A stretch of DNA of 64,000 nucleotides, taken from NCBI GenBank assembly GCA_018417955.1, contig JACTVC010000038.1, forward strand, positions 186,001-250,000. Reading direction: 5' to 3'. Each line of letters starts with the position of its first letter. Position 1 is the first letter of the stretch. Of this stretch, positions 34,347 to 44,291 are shown in pieces. The translations under genes were made by a program, and so were the position numbers. Origin of the DNA: Laccaria trichodermophora (lineage: Eukaryota > Basidiomycota > Agaricomycetes > Agaricales > Hydnangiaceae). The notes beneath the pieces were generated by a model. The model had not been told where the DNA came from, did not search any database, and worked only from the letters and a program-made list of their open reading frames with translations.

Positions 34347-35891
34347 TTAGTGATTGTAAGTGGCTTGCAGACGCGATTTGACATATTCTCCAGCGGTGAT
34401 GACCTCGTACTTGAGGGGTTGATCGGGAGACACACAACTTGGGATTGGCTGGACAAGATAAGCTAGTTAGAGTGGGGAACAGGATTGGGGAAATTACCCA
34501 CCTCCAACTTGACATTATAATCGGTTCCGAAAAATAGAGGGATAGAGTAGCGACGGACACCACTTCGATTTATGGCCCTGTGAATCGTGGACTTGAAGAT
34601 ATCATCTACGAGGAATTTTTTTTGACTTTGTTAAACTGAGTATAGGGGAAGAACATACTCGTCCACCTTGCAAATTGATCGCCAAGGCTAATTTTGTTGC
34701 TCAGTTGGGTAAAAGTGCATACAGCGAGACGCCTCACTTTATCACAAGAGTCCCTGGAATCGGTGGAGCGTTTATCCATTTCTTATCGCTGTTGAGAACT
34801 TGGAGGGCTTGAAGGTCAGACTGTTGCCACAAGATCGTAAAACACTACAAAAGTGTCAAGGAAATTAGGTGATTGAATCAGAATGTGCACACCTCCCAAC
34901 TATATGAAAGAGTGAGATAGCATTAGTACTGGATCATGCTTGTACCCAGAACCTCACTCCGTGTGAGCACCTATACCAATGACCCGTTCGTCGACTGTCT
35001 CGGTTTGAGGCGGGTAGTGGAGGAGCTTCATTAATGCTGCAGAATGGCGGGTCTACCAAATTGACCACATCACTTTGCGAACGTTGGGGCATTCGAGTGT
35101 ATACTGGCCTTATCGTCGAAGAAGTCCTCTGTTTGATTGAGTGCTAAAGCGAAGAGGGGGAACATTGCTTTTCCGAGGTTGACAGCGGAGTGACTACAGA
35201 CGCGGTCAGCCATGCATTGTACTTTCCCCAGATATGTGGTTACTTGCTAGTATTTCAAAACAGCTTCACGGAAACCAGGCAGTTCAAGCTCAGATGGCCA
35301 CACGTTGGCGCCTGCCATAGGACCACTCTCGGAGGGGTCAGAATTTGTGGTGGCATCAAGCTCCTCCCAGCCAAATTCAAAGCCTTCTTGTAAATCACCA
35401 GCATTCTCTGGGTCGTTATTTCCGCTAAGGAGTGGCGAATATCCCTTAAAATTCGACGTCTTCCGATGCTCGATCTGAAGTCGCCCTCATTCCACCGATG
35501 AACAGCAGAAAAAAAGCGAAACCCTGACTTTCATTTTGGATTCGGTTGAGAGAGCGAAGAATCGTTTGGACATCTCGAGAACACCGTCGATAATGTGCTC
35601 TGGAATGCCATGGTTTGAAACTGCAAGTTTCCATGTTTAGGTAAAACGGACTGCTATCAAGGTGACGAACTCATCATTCACCGTAGAAGAATCCTACACG
35701 CATACACGCATCACGCACTTGAGAGGCTAAAGCACCTCTGAGTATGGGGTCATCGCTCCGAATGTCCTTGAGATCACTATGTTGATTGTTCGAAAATCAC
35801 TAAAGGTGTCGTGGTAATGATGTGAAGAAAAGACGAACATCACAGGAACTTCTTGAAAATGCCCGTCTTCTGAAATGGCTACCAGTGACAT
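34347..35891 (-). CDS. 2-oxoglutarate/Fe(II) oxygenase, isopenicillin-N-synthase-like
   Basis: The N-terminal DIOX_N region includes DLKDIRSDDPILRGALASQV, ACMRVGFFYVsNHGIPEHII-type sequence (intron in the middle) and MSKRFFALSTESKMKV. The iron site is rebuilt by splicing: ERVIGIGAHTDWECFTILWQ (His-X-Asp, with the Asp codon split by an intron) and FKSTIHRAINRSG (distal His). RRYSIPLFFGTDYNVKLE supplies the 2OG-binding Arg-X-Ser, and the end is YVKSRLQATYNH. Such enzymes use 2OG and oxygen to hydroxylate or cyclise small molecules; the substrate is not predictable. The start at 35891 (MSLVAISEDGHF) is the best available, but the first intron is not fixed. About ten introns. It shares a 144-base promoter with the HIT gene. 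Confidence 0.87.
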
Positions 35892-36035
35892 GCTTGTGTT
35901 GTCAATACACGTCGAACGCTGTTGAATGAGGGTTGTGGAACGGGCCGGCCGCCGGAGTCACATCGACGTCCTCAACATATCCACGTTTAACTTACGAAAC
36001 CTGTCACTATTCCTGTTTATTCATAATCTTCCGAA

Positions 36036-36760
36036 ATGGCTGCCAAGTATATTGTTTAGTTCTCTCAAGCGACAGTGGTTAACGATCCATAGGTCGCTTG
36101 CATCCTGCATCTTTTGCAAGATCATCAAGGGTTCGTCGTTCGTATACGTATTTCAATTCGTGAACGGGAACTCACAGACCATCTTCTCGCCCTCTATTGC
36201 GGATCATCAGGCGAAATTCCAAGCTATAAGCTGCTTGAAACTGAATTCTCGTCTGTCCTCTGAATGTCCGGGCACCAAGCGTTCTTACATTCCTGCGCCC
36301 AGGTTCTCATTTCTTGACATCGGACCTTTGTCGAGGGGACATGCCCTGGTCATTCCTAAATGTTAGAACGTCTTCTGTTCTGCGCGCTGGAGTTGTTGAT
36401 TTACTTGCGCTCTTAAGATCACGCAGAGAAGATACATGAATTGCCGGACGAATATCTCGCCGACGTGCTCCCGATTGCGAAGAGGATCGCGCTTGCACAG
36501 GGAGTGCCGGATTACAACATCTTACAGAACAACGGAAAGATCGCCCATCAGGCGAGTCAGATCCGGCTTCTACGTCACCTTGGGCTGAATTTTGGATCTA
36601 GGAGGTTCCACATGCACACTTTCACGTTATCCCAAAGCCCTCTGCCAGTGACGATGAAGGCCTCTACGTCGGCTGGCCCACAAAGACTTTCGAAAAAGAA
36701 GAAATGCAGAAAATCTTTGAAGATATCAAACGCAAGTTGGAGGCAGGACCCCGATTGTAG
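36036..36760 (+). CDS. HIT-family nucleotide hydrolase (HNT1-like)
   Basis: The spliced product reads MAAKSLASCIFCKIIKGEIP, SYKLLETEF, FLDIGPLSRGHALVIPKYHA, EKIHELPDEYLADVLPIAKR, DYNILQNNGKIAHQ and EVPHAHFHVIPKPSASDDEG. HAHFH is the His-phi-His-phi-His active site; IFCKI matches the usual zinc-binding CIFC start. The family hydrolyses adenosine 5'-monophosphoramidate and related nucleotides. Length of about 140 residues is normal. The intron at 36552-36601 begins with GC instead of GT (CAG/gcgagt...tctag/GAG); a GT donor nearby would destroy the active-site motif. Four other introns are ordinary. Confidence 0.92.
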
Positions 36761-38319
36761 TTCATTGGAAGGTGATTGAATACAACTGGGCTTCCAACGT
36801 TAGAAGGGAAACGACGATTTTCAAGCTCTTCGTGTATCAATATTACTTGTCCCTAGTAGGAATCAATGCCATTGTCTTGGCTTCCAACCACGTTCCATTG
36901 AACCACACACTACTTCCATTATTCATGCAGTGATATTGTTATTTAAGGTGAGTGCCTATATAATGGTTGAAATTTTATGGTCTTGACATCATAGCTCTAG
37001 AAGAACAACCTGGTAGCCCTCAAAGAACGGCGGTTTCGTGATCTCAAAATTGAAGCCACGGTGGGGCGTTATTGAAAACGACATGCCGTCCGTTCCTATT
37101 TTTGAGGTACGTATGTAAAATTTCGAGCCCAAAATTCTCGCATAGCTCTATTGTCGATCCGATTATCCATCGCCTTCAAAAATACCCTCTCCGTGAGGCA
37201 AAAAGTCCCTTCTATGTAAACCGACTTTTTCGCCTCGTTGAGTGGACTAGAAAATAAACGCCCTTGGAAGTCTGCCGAACGACTACCCTGTTGATAGGTG
37301 GCCCAACCTTGGCGCTTGGTTCCCCTTCAAAGTCAAGTAGAATTTCTGGAACGCCTTGGCTTGTCTTCTCGGTACGCTCATATGTTCGATTCAACAGAAT
37401 GTCATTTTGAGAAGGCGACAAAGTCGACCCTGGAAGCTCTTCGTTGTACAGACCATTCGGTCCGATGAACCAGCGACCAGCAACTCAAAGCCAATTTGAT
37501 ATTGAATTCACCTCTTCCGATGGTAACTGCAGCTGCTACAACCTCGTCTGCCTCGTTACAAATCATGTTTCCATCCGTTTCCACATTCAATGCAAACGGT
37601 TTCTGGTTCAAGGAAGCGCTCCGCTCTTCTAAGCAGGACAGAAACCGTTTTCTACTTTCTTCCTATTGCGCTATCTCTTCTCAACACATTTGCTACAAGC
37701 CATCCGTGCGTCTCCGCATGATAACCTTTCTATTGTCCAATCGATCTACCTACTCCATCAGTATACCATAGACAACTTGAAGCATAGTGGCTGTTACGGG
37801 ACCCCGTCAAAGGCGTATTTGTGCCTCCAATTGTGAGCTCCCATTTGATGCAGGACACAATCGATGTCAGATGATAGTTTTTTGTAGATGCTATCATCCC
37901 TCTCAAGGCTCTACCATCTGCTCATTCATTTACAACATCGTTGCTCTCAGCTTCAATTATCACGCTCCTCTAACGCGTGCTGCGGCAGGAAGTATTTCTA
38001 ATTCCTGTTCCGAGGCACGTAGTCGATTCGGCATCGAGCTGGAGAAGGCGAGTGTCGCGCAGAATTGAATAATCTGAAATGTGATTTTCTTGTTCGAGGC
38101 ATGAGTGTACCAGTAATTAGGGTGACGGAACTCATATGGAATGTCATGCAATCAGTTTCCATTTGCTGTAGATTGATGCGCATTATAATAGGTACAACAG
38201 TAGTGATCATGAGTCAATACAAGAAACACAAGATAATGACAATGAACAACCATCCTATCAAACGTAGATATGGGAAACTCAAGAAGTAATGCCGCGGTGA
38301 TATAAGTGAAACTCCAAAT
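36761..38319. other. Region with an unresolved minus-strand gene or relic
   Basis: 1,559 bases between the 3' ends of the HIT gene (plus) and the SUMO-like gene (minus). Open minus-strand segments with coding character are described at 36989-37860; the rest (36761-36988 and 37861-38319) shows nothing I can name. Confidence 0.35.
36989..37860 (-). pseudogene. Unidentified minus-strand gene, possibly decayed
   Basis: Several open pieces follow one another on the minus strand: CIKWELTIGGTNTPLTGSRN, ALNVETDGNMICNEADEVVA, WFIGPNGLYNEELPGSTLSP, VPEILLDFEGEPSAKVGPPI, LNEAKKSVYIEGTF, and a final piece GMSFSITPHRGFNFEITKPP ending QVVLLEL and a TGA at 36989-36991. Their composition looks protein-like. 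They lie in different frames with stops between, and not all joins have good splice sites; between the second and third pieces a one-base shift is needed. I do not recognise the family. It could be a real multi-exon gene that I cannot splice or a pseudogene. Confidence 0.3.
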
Positions 38320-39754
38320 TTACTGCAGTACCTCCATCCCACCCCATTCCAAGACGCGGAACAAGGATTGATCCAAGGAGCGCGTGCAGTCAACACCTAC
38401 GACATCTTTCCAAAGGTCGACTGAATGAGATGCCCTTTCCTGCGCTTGAGGCCATTGGGGAAGGAGTTCTTTGTCTACACCGATGAAGAGCATGAAGATC
38501 CGCGTGATAACATCAGGGACGGGCGAGATCTTCAATGGCGCGGCCTGTTCATATGCAGATTGTGAAAGAAAACGAAGAGCTACATGGTCGTGTTTTAGTA
38601 TCGCGGGTAGCCAGTACCTGAAAACATGGGTCAGTTGGGGAAATGTGCATGTAAGAATTGGACTAACGTTATGAACGAAGTCCTAGCCTCCGTGTGAAGC
38701 CCGAGTGCTTTCAGCGCTGCATCTAGGTAGGGAGTTATTGTGTCCACGGAGATAACAACAGAATCATTGTCGGAGAGATGGGCATCACTCGGATTGAAAA
38801 CCTCCACGTCCAAGGGCAAACTGCTCACAATGGGTGAGTGCGGTGGGGAGACGGGGACCGGGGGACCCGTGCTGTGTGCGCGGAGAGGGGTCAAGAGGGC
38901 TGAGAAAAGAATGAGGAGGACTCACTGGGCTTCCCAGAAAAGATATGCGACGTCCAAACCAGTGTTCAACTCAGTGAGCTCCCCATTGGGCTTGACGCGA
39001 ACTTTCCATTCCAGCTGCTCGTTCTTGACATGTTTTATGGGGACGACTGGGTAGATTGCTGAAAAACTCCATTGGGGAACGAGAGAAAGCTTAACAGACA
39101 CCATAAGTTCTGACGGGGCATAGAGGTATATGACAGGTTTACCGCCACGTTGTGTGCGATAGACGTCAATGACGTCCCCATCCTCAAGGCCCGCCGTCGC
39201 CACTGTACCTTTTCTCGAAACGGCGTTTCCGTTATGGACGAACTTAGGTTCGTCTTCGTTGAAACGCTCTGCAACAAGGGCGAACATCTTGGCGATCTCA
39301 GTTGTACGCTTGACACGAACGTTCACCACTGAGCCTTGGTAGTGGTGAAAGGATAACTGAATGATATCGGGGGGTTGGGATGTGGTCAGAGGCAAAAATG
39401 AAGCAGTGTGATCAGATTGTTGAGCAGCGACGGGATCCTCAGCCTGTATGGTGATGGAATTGAGAAGTGGGAATACGGTGTCCCAGGAACCCCTTGAAAT
39501 CTGAGCCAGGTGACCTTCGCAGACGTTCAGGTCTTTAGTGTGGAATGTAATCTTATGATTCGATGGAATCTCAGGGAAATTCTGTATAACAGACGCGTAA
39601 CAAGCCTTAAAAAGTCAGGATTCATTGTAGAGCAGATCATGGGCCCACACACTTCATAACTTTCTGGGCGTGCGATAATAACGCGCTTGGATTTGTATAT
39701 GAGCAGAAAAGGCGATCCTTGAGGGGTAGGAGATGGAGGGTGAGCAGACGACAT
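38320..39754 (-). CDS. SUMO-like-domain protein with a long conserved C-terminal domain
   Basis: After an N-terminal segment (SPFLLIYKSKRVIIARPESY) and a linker, codons from about 39365 to 39141 encode a beta-grasp domain: IIQLSFHHYQGSVVNVRVKR, TTEIAKMFALVAERF, KFVHNGNAVSRKGT and LEDGDVIDVYRTQRGG. The register and the closing QRGG align with SUMO (which closes with a Gly-Gly). More than 220 further residues follow: KPVIYLYAPSELMVSVKLSL, VPQWSFSAIYPVVPIK, TGLDVAYLFWEAH, SVVISVDTITPYLDAALKAL, GLHTEARTSFITYWLPAILK, ISPVPDVITRIFMLFIGV and FRVLEWGGMEVLQ. I remember this C-terminal module as common in uncharacterised mushroom proteins. Function is unknown; a processed or stand-alone ubiquitin-like adaptor is possible. 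It is divergent from RPAP1. Confidence 0.8.
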
Positions 39755-39930
39755 GTCGTATGTAAGTATGTAAACACTGGTCGTGTTGTGCAGTTTATTA
39801 GTGTGCTCGTTCTCACGAGCGCTCGTTTTTGTCGCTCACAAACTTGGATCTTATCAGTCACCTAATCAAGCTTTCTTAACTGGCAACGACCACCCTCGTG
39901 TCTAATTGATTTTCTAGTGACCTTGCTTCT
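39755..39930. promoter_or_regulatory. Short divergent promoter (176 bp)
   Basis: Separates the starts of the SUMO-like-domain gene (39754, minus) and RPAP1 (39931, plus). No TATA box is obvious. Confidence 0.4.
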
Positions 39931-42900
39931 ATGTCGCAAAAAAATGGTGCTATTGTAGGAGCCATCATTGAGCGCAAACCAACGGCTCACTCTCCCTGGC
40001 ACGCGACAAGTCCTGGAAAAACTGGCTTCCCATCTGTCCAGCACCGATCTAAAAGTGCTTTTGCTCGTAACCGGGAAGGGACGCGTAGAGCTGAGAGATC
40101 GAAAACGCAAGATGCTCCACCACTGGTGGCAAGCACCTCCCAACCGCCGCCATCTACAAACATACTTTCAGGTCCATCAAGCTCGCAGGTTGCGGCCGAC
40201 GACTGGCGGGATCAAATAAGTCACGAGAACGAACAACGTGTTTCGGAGATGTCTGAGGAGGACAGAGAAGAGGAGAGGCGCCAAATTATAGAGAGATTCG
40301 GAGCGGGCATCAGCAGTGTGTTGGAACGAGCACGACAGACGAGAGAGAAACAAGCTGAGAGGGTGAAGGTACTACCCCTTCCCCAATTCGCTCAACCAAC
40401 GCCGATTCAGTCTGAAACTGCGATAGAGAGTCTACAGGAAGGTCAAATCTACTCTTGCGCAAAATTTCTTCAACTTTGGCTTACCCGCTCTTATTTAGTC
40501 CCTATCACACCAGAAGAACCGAAGCGGTTTGACTACGGGAGAGGTGAGCGATCCTAATAGTTTTACAAGATACGCAAACATGTCTTTCATCTGGAAGAGT
40601 CTTGGTTGACTTTCTCTGTTACCATTGTTCAACGTACTGATGCATGTTCTTCAGCAAGGTCGCCTCCCCCGGCGTTGTCAACCTCAAGCTCGCGCCCTTC
40701 AAGTCGTGCAGATCGCAAAATCAGATTTGCCGAACTTGGTCCTGAAGATGTTCACGTTTACGAATCTGCACCCCCATCTCCACGACGGAAAGCACTAGCA
40801 CTCCCCTCACCATCAGCTGACGACTATGCTGTATCCCTTGGAAAATGGAAAGGAAAAATGTCGTCCCAGCCGTCAGTACCTTACCCTAGCGACAGTGGTA
40901 ACGAGCCGGAGGAGGGCAGTGCTGAATACATTCGCCGTCGATTTTTCCCCGAAGCGCCCGCGAATGATCCCAATATGGCTTGGATGGCGTCTTCTTTGTC
41001 GTCCCCCGATCCAACGTCTCATTCACCACGATTTGACCTGTCCGGAAACATAATCCCTCCGTCTTTGTCTTCAACGTTACCTACGCACCTAGGACTTCAT
41101 CATCACGCAGAGGGCGCGCATGCAGGGTACACCCTTGACGACATCTTCTTGCTATCAAGGTCTACGGTTCCCGCACAAAGAACAACCATGCTGAGCGTAC
41201 TCGCTCGAATTGCCAATAAGCTCTCAAGGGTCAAATCTGGCGATGTCGAAGCATTGCCTCAGTTTGCGGGTAAAGAAGAGGAACTCAGAAAACGCATTGC
41301 AAGTGCTGGTGTGGAAGCAATGACTGAGAGAGGGGGCGTTGGCGCGCATGCTATTGAGGTTATCTGGGAGTGCATTGTCGGATGGGACCAGCAACTGATG
41401 GAAGTAGAGGGCGTTGAACTCCAAACGCCAGGAGACGAGACCTTCGACTTGTTGCCAATGGAATACTTATTATCACAGATATCAAACATCTTATCCCAAG
41501 GAGATGCTGCAACAGAGTCACTTTCTCAGCTACTATCCATATTGCATCGTCTCGCTCTCGAAAGCAATTCTCTCGCAACGCAAATTGTCACTACTCCAAA
41601 ACTTTTAACAAATATCGTGCAGACATTCCTCCTCACATCTATCCCACCGATTGATTCCTCTCCTCTCCCTGATCCAGCCGCGTTGCAGCACCTAGCCACC
41701 CTCGCCCTTTCATCGCGGTCAAATGCGTTAGTAATTCTGGAATACGCTGATGCGTTGCTAAGATTTATCACCCAACTCCCACCGGTATCTCCTTACCCCC
41801 TTGCACTTGCGACAAGCCTTTTGGTCAACACGCTTCGTGTTTACACCGTCCTTGCTTCCTACGGCCTATATTCTCACATCTCCAGCACAGCAATAACACA
41901 ATTTACTCAAGTAGGGCAATACATCATCTCAGACGCTTGCACCTCTACGGAACTGATGGCTGCGTGGGGAGGTCTGCTTGAAGCTTGGATTGTATGTGCA
42001 GTCGATCCACACCAAACAACGCCTACACACGATATTTTGTGGAGCCAGATCATTAGCTGGGGTTGGAGTTCTGACATACTGGATCTGGAAAACAGGCTCG
42101 GGAGTGATGAAAGGGATTGGACTGTCTGGGTTGTTACTCTGAACGCTCAGGCAGCGTGGCTCGAAGGAAGTAAGATTAACGGGATCAGGGGTGGAGAGGG
42201 GGAGAGGTCCCACTTCGTCAATGCAGTCAGGGGGAATTTCGAGGATGGGAAACGGGGAGACGTTGTCGAGGGTGTGTTGGATGCTCTCCAAGCAGACTCG
42301 TCTAAAGCAGGATCAAAGACTCGAGAGAGTTTGCGAGACACTGCTAACCATGCAGCTGTCTTAACGGCTGTCATTCGCTTGTGGCTGGCATGTTTGCCCC
42401 CTCATACCACTGGCCCACCGCCGTCTCCGCCTTTCACTCTTCCCTTTCCTCGTATATCGGAAGTTTGCGCAAAGTTGGTGACACACCCCATCTGGTCGCT
42501 CATTTCCAGTTCAGAAAAACCTTCGCATCAGTATGTCTTCTGCCGACAGTTATCGAATTTGTTGGGATATTATCTTCGACTGTCCCGACGACTGCCAGAA
42601 ATATCTCAAGACCTCTGGATGGCACAGGCGCTTTCCATTCTCCCCAGGCTAATTCCTGGCGACGAGGAATTTGCATTGCAAACCATGGAGGATGTTATGA
42701 GTCTTATGACGCCGGAATGGACTACAGCACGAGCGGTGCAATATCCTTCTGTCATCTGGGATCGAGGGGGACTGTCGATCCTCCGGCCGTTCTTTACGCA
42801 TGCTGTCCGGCCACAGGAGGATAATTACATTGGTCCCTTAAACATCACTACTAGGTCGATCAAGTTGGCAACGACTCAGAGACTTCCGTCTCCAGCTTCC

Positions 42901-43932
42901 CTCCATAACTATGGGCTTCCAGTAAGAAGTGACTGGACACTTACTGCACTTGACCATCTCCTACGATCCGGCGATTCCGCGGTGTTCAAAGCCTTGCCGA
43001 CTTCTTGGGATTCTTCTGAAATGGAGGTCACTCGGGCATCATTACTCTTGACCCATATATCGCAAGTCATTCTCCGGCACTTCTCCTTAATGGACTTCGT
43101 TCTCAGTCGGGAAGAAGCAGAATTTGGATGTATGAAGGTCTTCATGCTGGAACATGGGCAACCACAGAACGATTCTGCGGAGGAAGTTTTCCGCGATGAA
43201 GCCGTCGGGAAACTAGTAAGGGATATCTTGCTTCCATATACTTTTGGCGCTACAGAGATGTCGTCTTCGTCTGCGCCGGTTGTTCCTTCGACCAAGAAGG
43301 GTGACCTGGAAGATGTTTCGACCCGATTCCTCGGCTCTTCTGTCCCATTCTTCCAGTATTATACTGACTTCGTTGCACTGTACGACGCGATCTCTTTCTC
43401 CCACCCCGACTTTGCTCGCCTGCTCTTGCCCCCAACCTCAATGCGGTATCCGCCAGATTATCGAAAGCACCTCTGGTCTGATTTCAGCCAAGTTCTTCGG
43501 ACCATTCGTACCCCTCCGAACCAGGTGCTTTCGGACGACCTCAAGGAATATCTATATCCAATAGAGACCGATCCAGAGATCATTGGGGCCTACCTTCGTT
43601 TACTTTTGAAAGGATTCTTGCAAGAGTTTGTTAGGTTGGTAGCTCTGCATCACCTCGCTTCAAACATCTGGCCAGACCTCCAAGAAGGCGACAAAAACAA
43701 CGAGGAGCGTGCTGAAAGGCTGTTGAAGGCGATTGTCGATCAAGGAGATCATACCCTGATTCGGGAGGTCGTAATTTACTACCAGGAGAAGTCGGGCAGA
43801 GTGCTGCTGCCACCAGCTTGTTTTGTTACTGGTCCTGATGGGGGTTCAAGGGTAGAATGCATTAGACGATGGGGGCTTGCAGAACGACTAGAGGCTTTGG
43901 TTTTGAGTACATTTAATTTAGTTAGTAAATAG
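39931..43932 (+). CDS. RPAP1-like RNA polymerase II-associated protein
   Basis: The first exon encodes an N-terminal region with the RPAP1_N-type block ISHENEQRVSEMSEEDREEE and QIIERFGAGISSVLERA. After an intron (gtgaag/gtacta...) and probably a 44-base exon (ITPEEPKRFDYGRG), a single exon of more than 1,080 codons begins near 40655. It contains IRFAELGPEDVHVYESAPPS, EYIRRRFFPEAPANDPNMAW and then SPRFDLSGNIIPPSLSSTLP, the RPAP1_C motif, followed by a long alpha-helical repeat region. RPAP1 joins RNA polymerase II assembly/nuclear import with GPN GTPases and chaperones. Total length of about 1,250 residues fits fungal homologues. The long exon is unusual beside its intron-rich neighbours. Confidence 0.85.
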
Positions 43933-44048
43933 GGGGAGTCAGAGTGGCCGGTTCAGCATCGATTCAAGAACAGGTTCAAAGATAATTCAGGAAATTTATT
44001 CAATTTTGCCTGAATCGTCATTGAACCGGGTCTAACTCTGACCCCCCC
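43932..44048. repeat. Imperfect inverted repeat / MITE-like hairpin at the RPAP1 stop
   Basis: The left arm starts with gggggagtcagagtggccgg at 43932, and the right arm ends with gggtctaactctgacccccc near 44047; the arms are near-complements, followed inward by gttca/tgaac. An inner pair, attcagg/cctgaat, extends the potential hairpin. The element begins at the last base of the RPAP1 stop codon. It may be a small terminal-inverted-repeat element or a strong RNA hairpin in the 3' UTR. Confidence 0.6.
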
Positions 44049-44291
44049 CGGTTCAACTTGAGCCTTAAAACTCTATTTCATGCCAGTTCTGATCACCTCC
44101 AGAACCCAAATGTATGTTCCATAACACTTTAGATACACTCTTATATCATTCCTTCTTTTAAAGCTCAGCAGCAGACCCCATGGTTATGTAAGGTTATCTA
44201 CATTTGGAGGTCACGTGCGTGGTGCGGAAACTTAGAAACTTTAAACGGTAAGTGTCTCGGTATTTTGCCCAGAACACCGCCTGCTTCCAAC
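44049..44291. other. Gap upstream of the EFK-core protein gene
   Basis: The full gap from 43933 to 44291 is 359 bases: the inverted repeat, then about 240 bases that should hold the promoter of the next gene. No TATA box is seen. Confidence 0.4.

Noticed and set aside
34347..35891. True isopenicillin N synthase
   Set aside because: The fold and iron site fit, but this broad 2OG-oxygenase group is common in basidiomycetes and no ACV synthetase is near; only a family-level call is safe.
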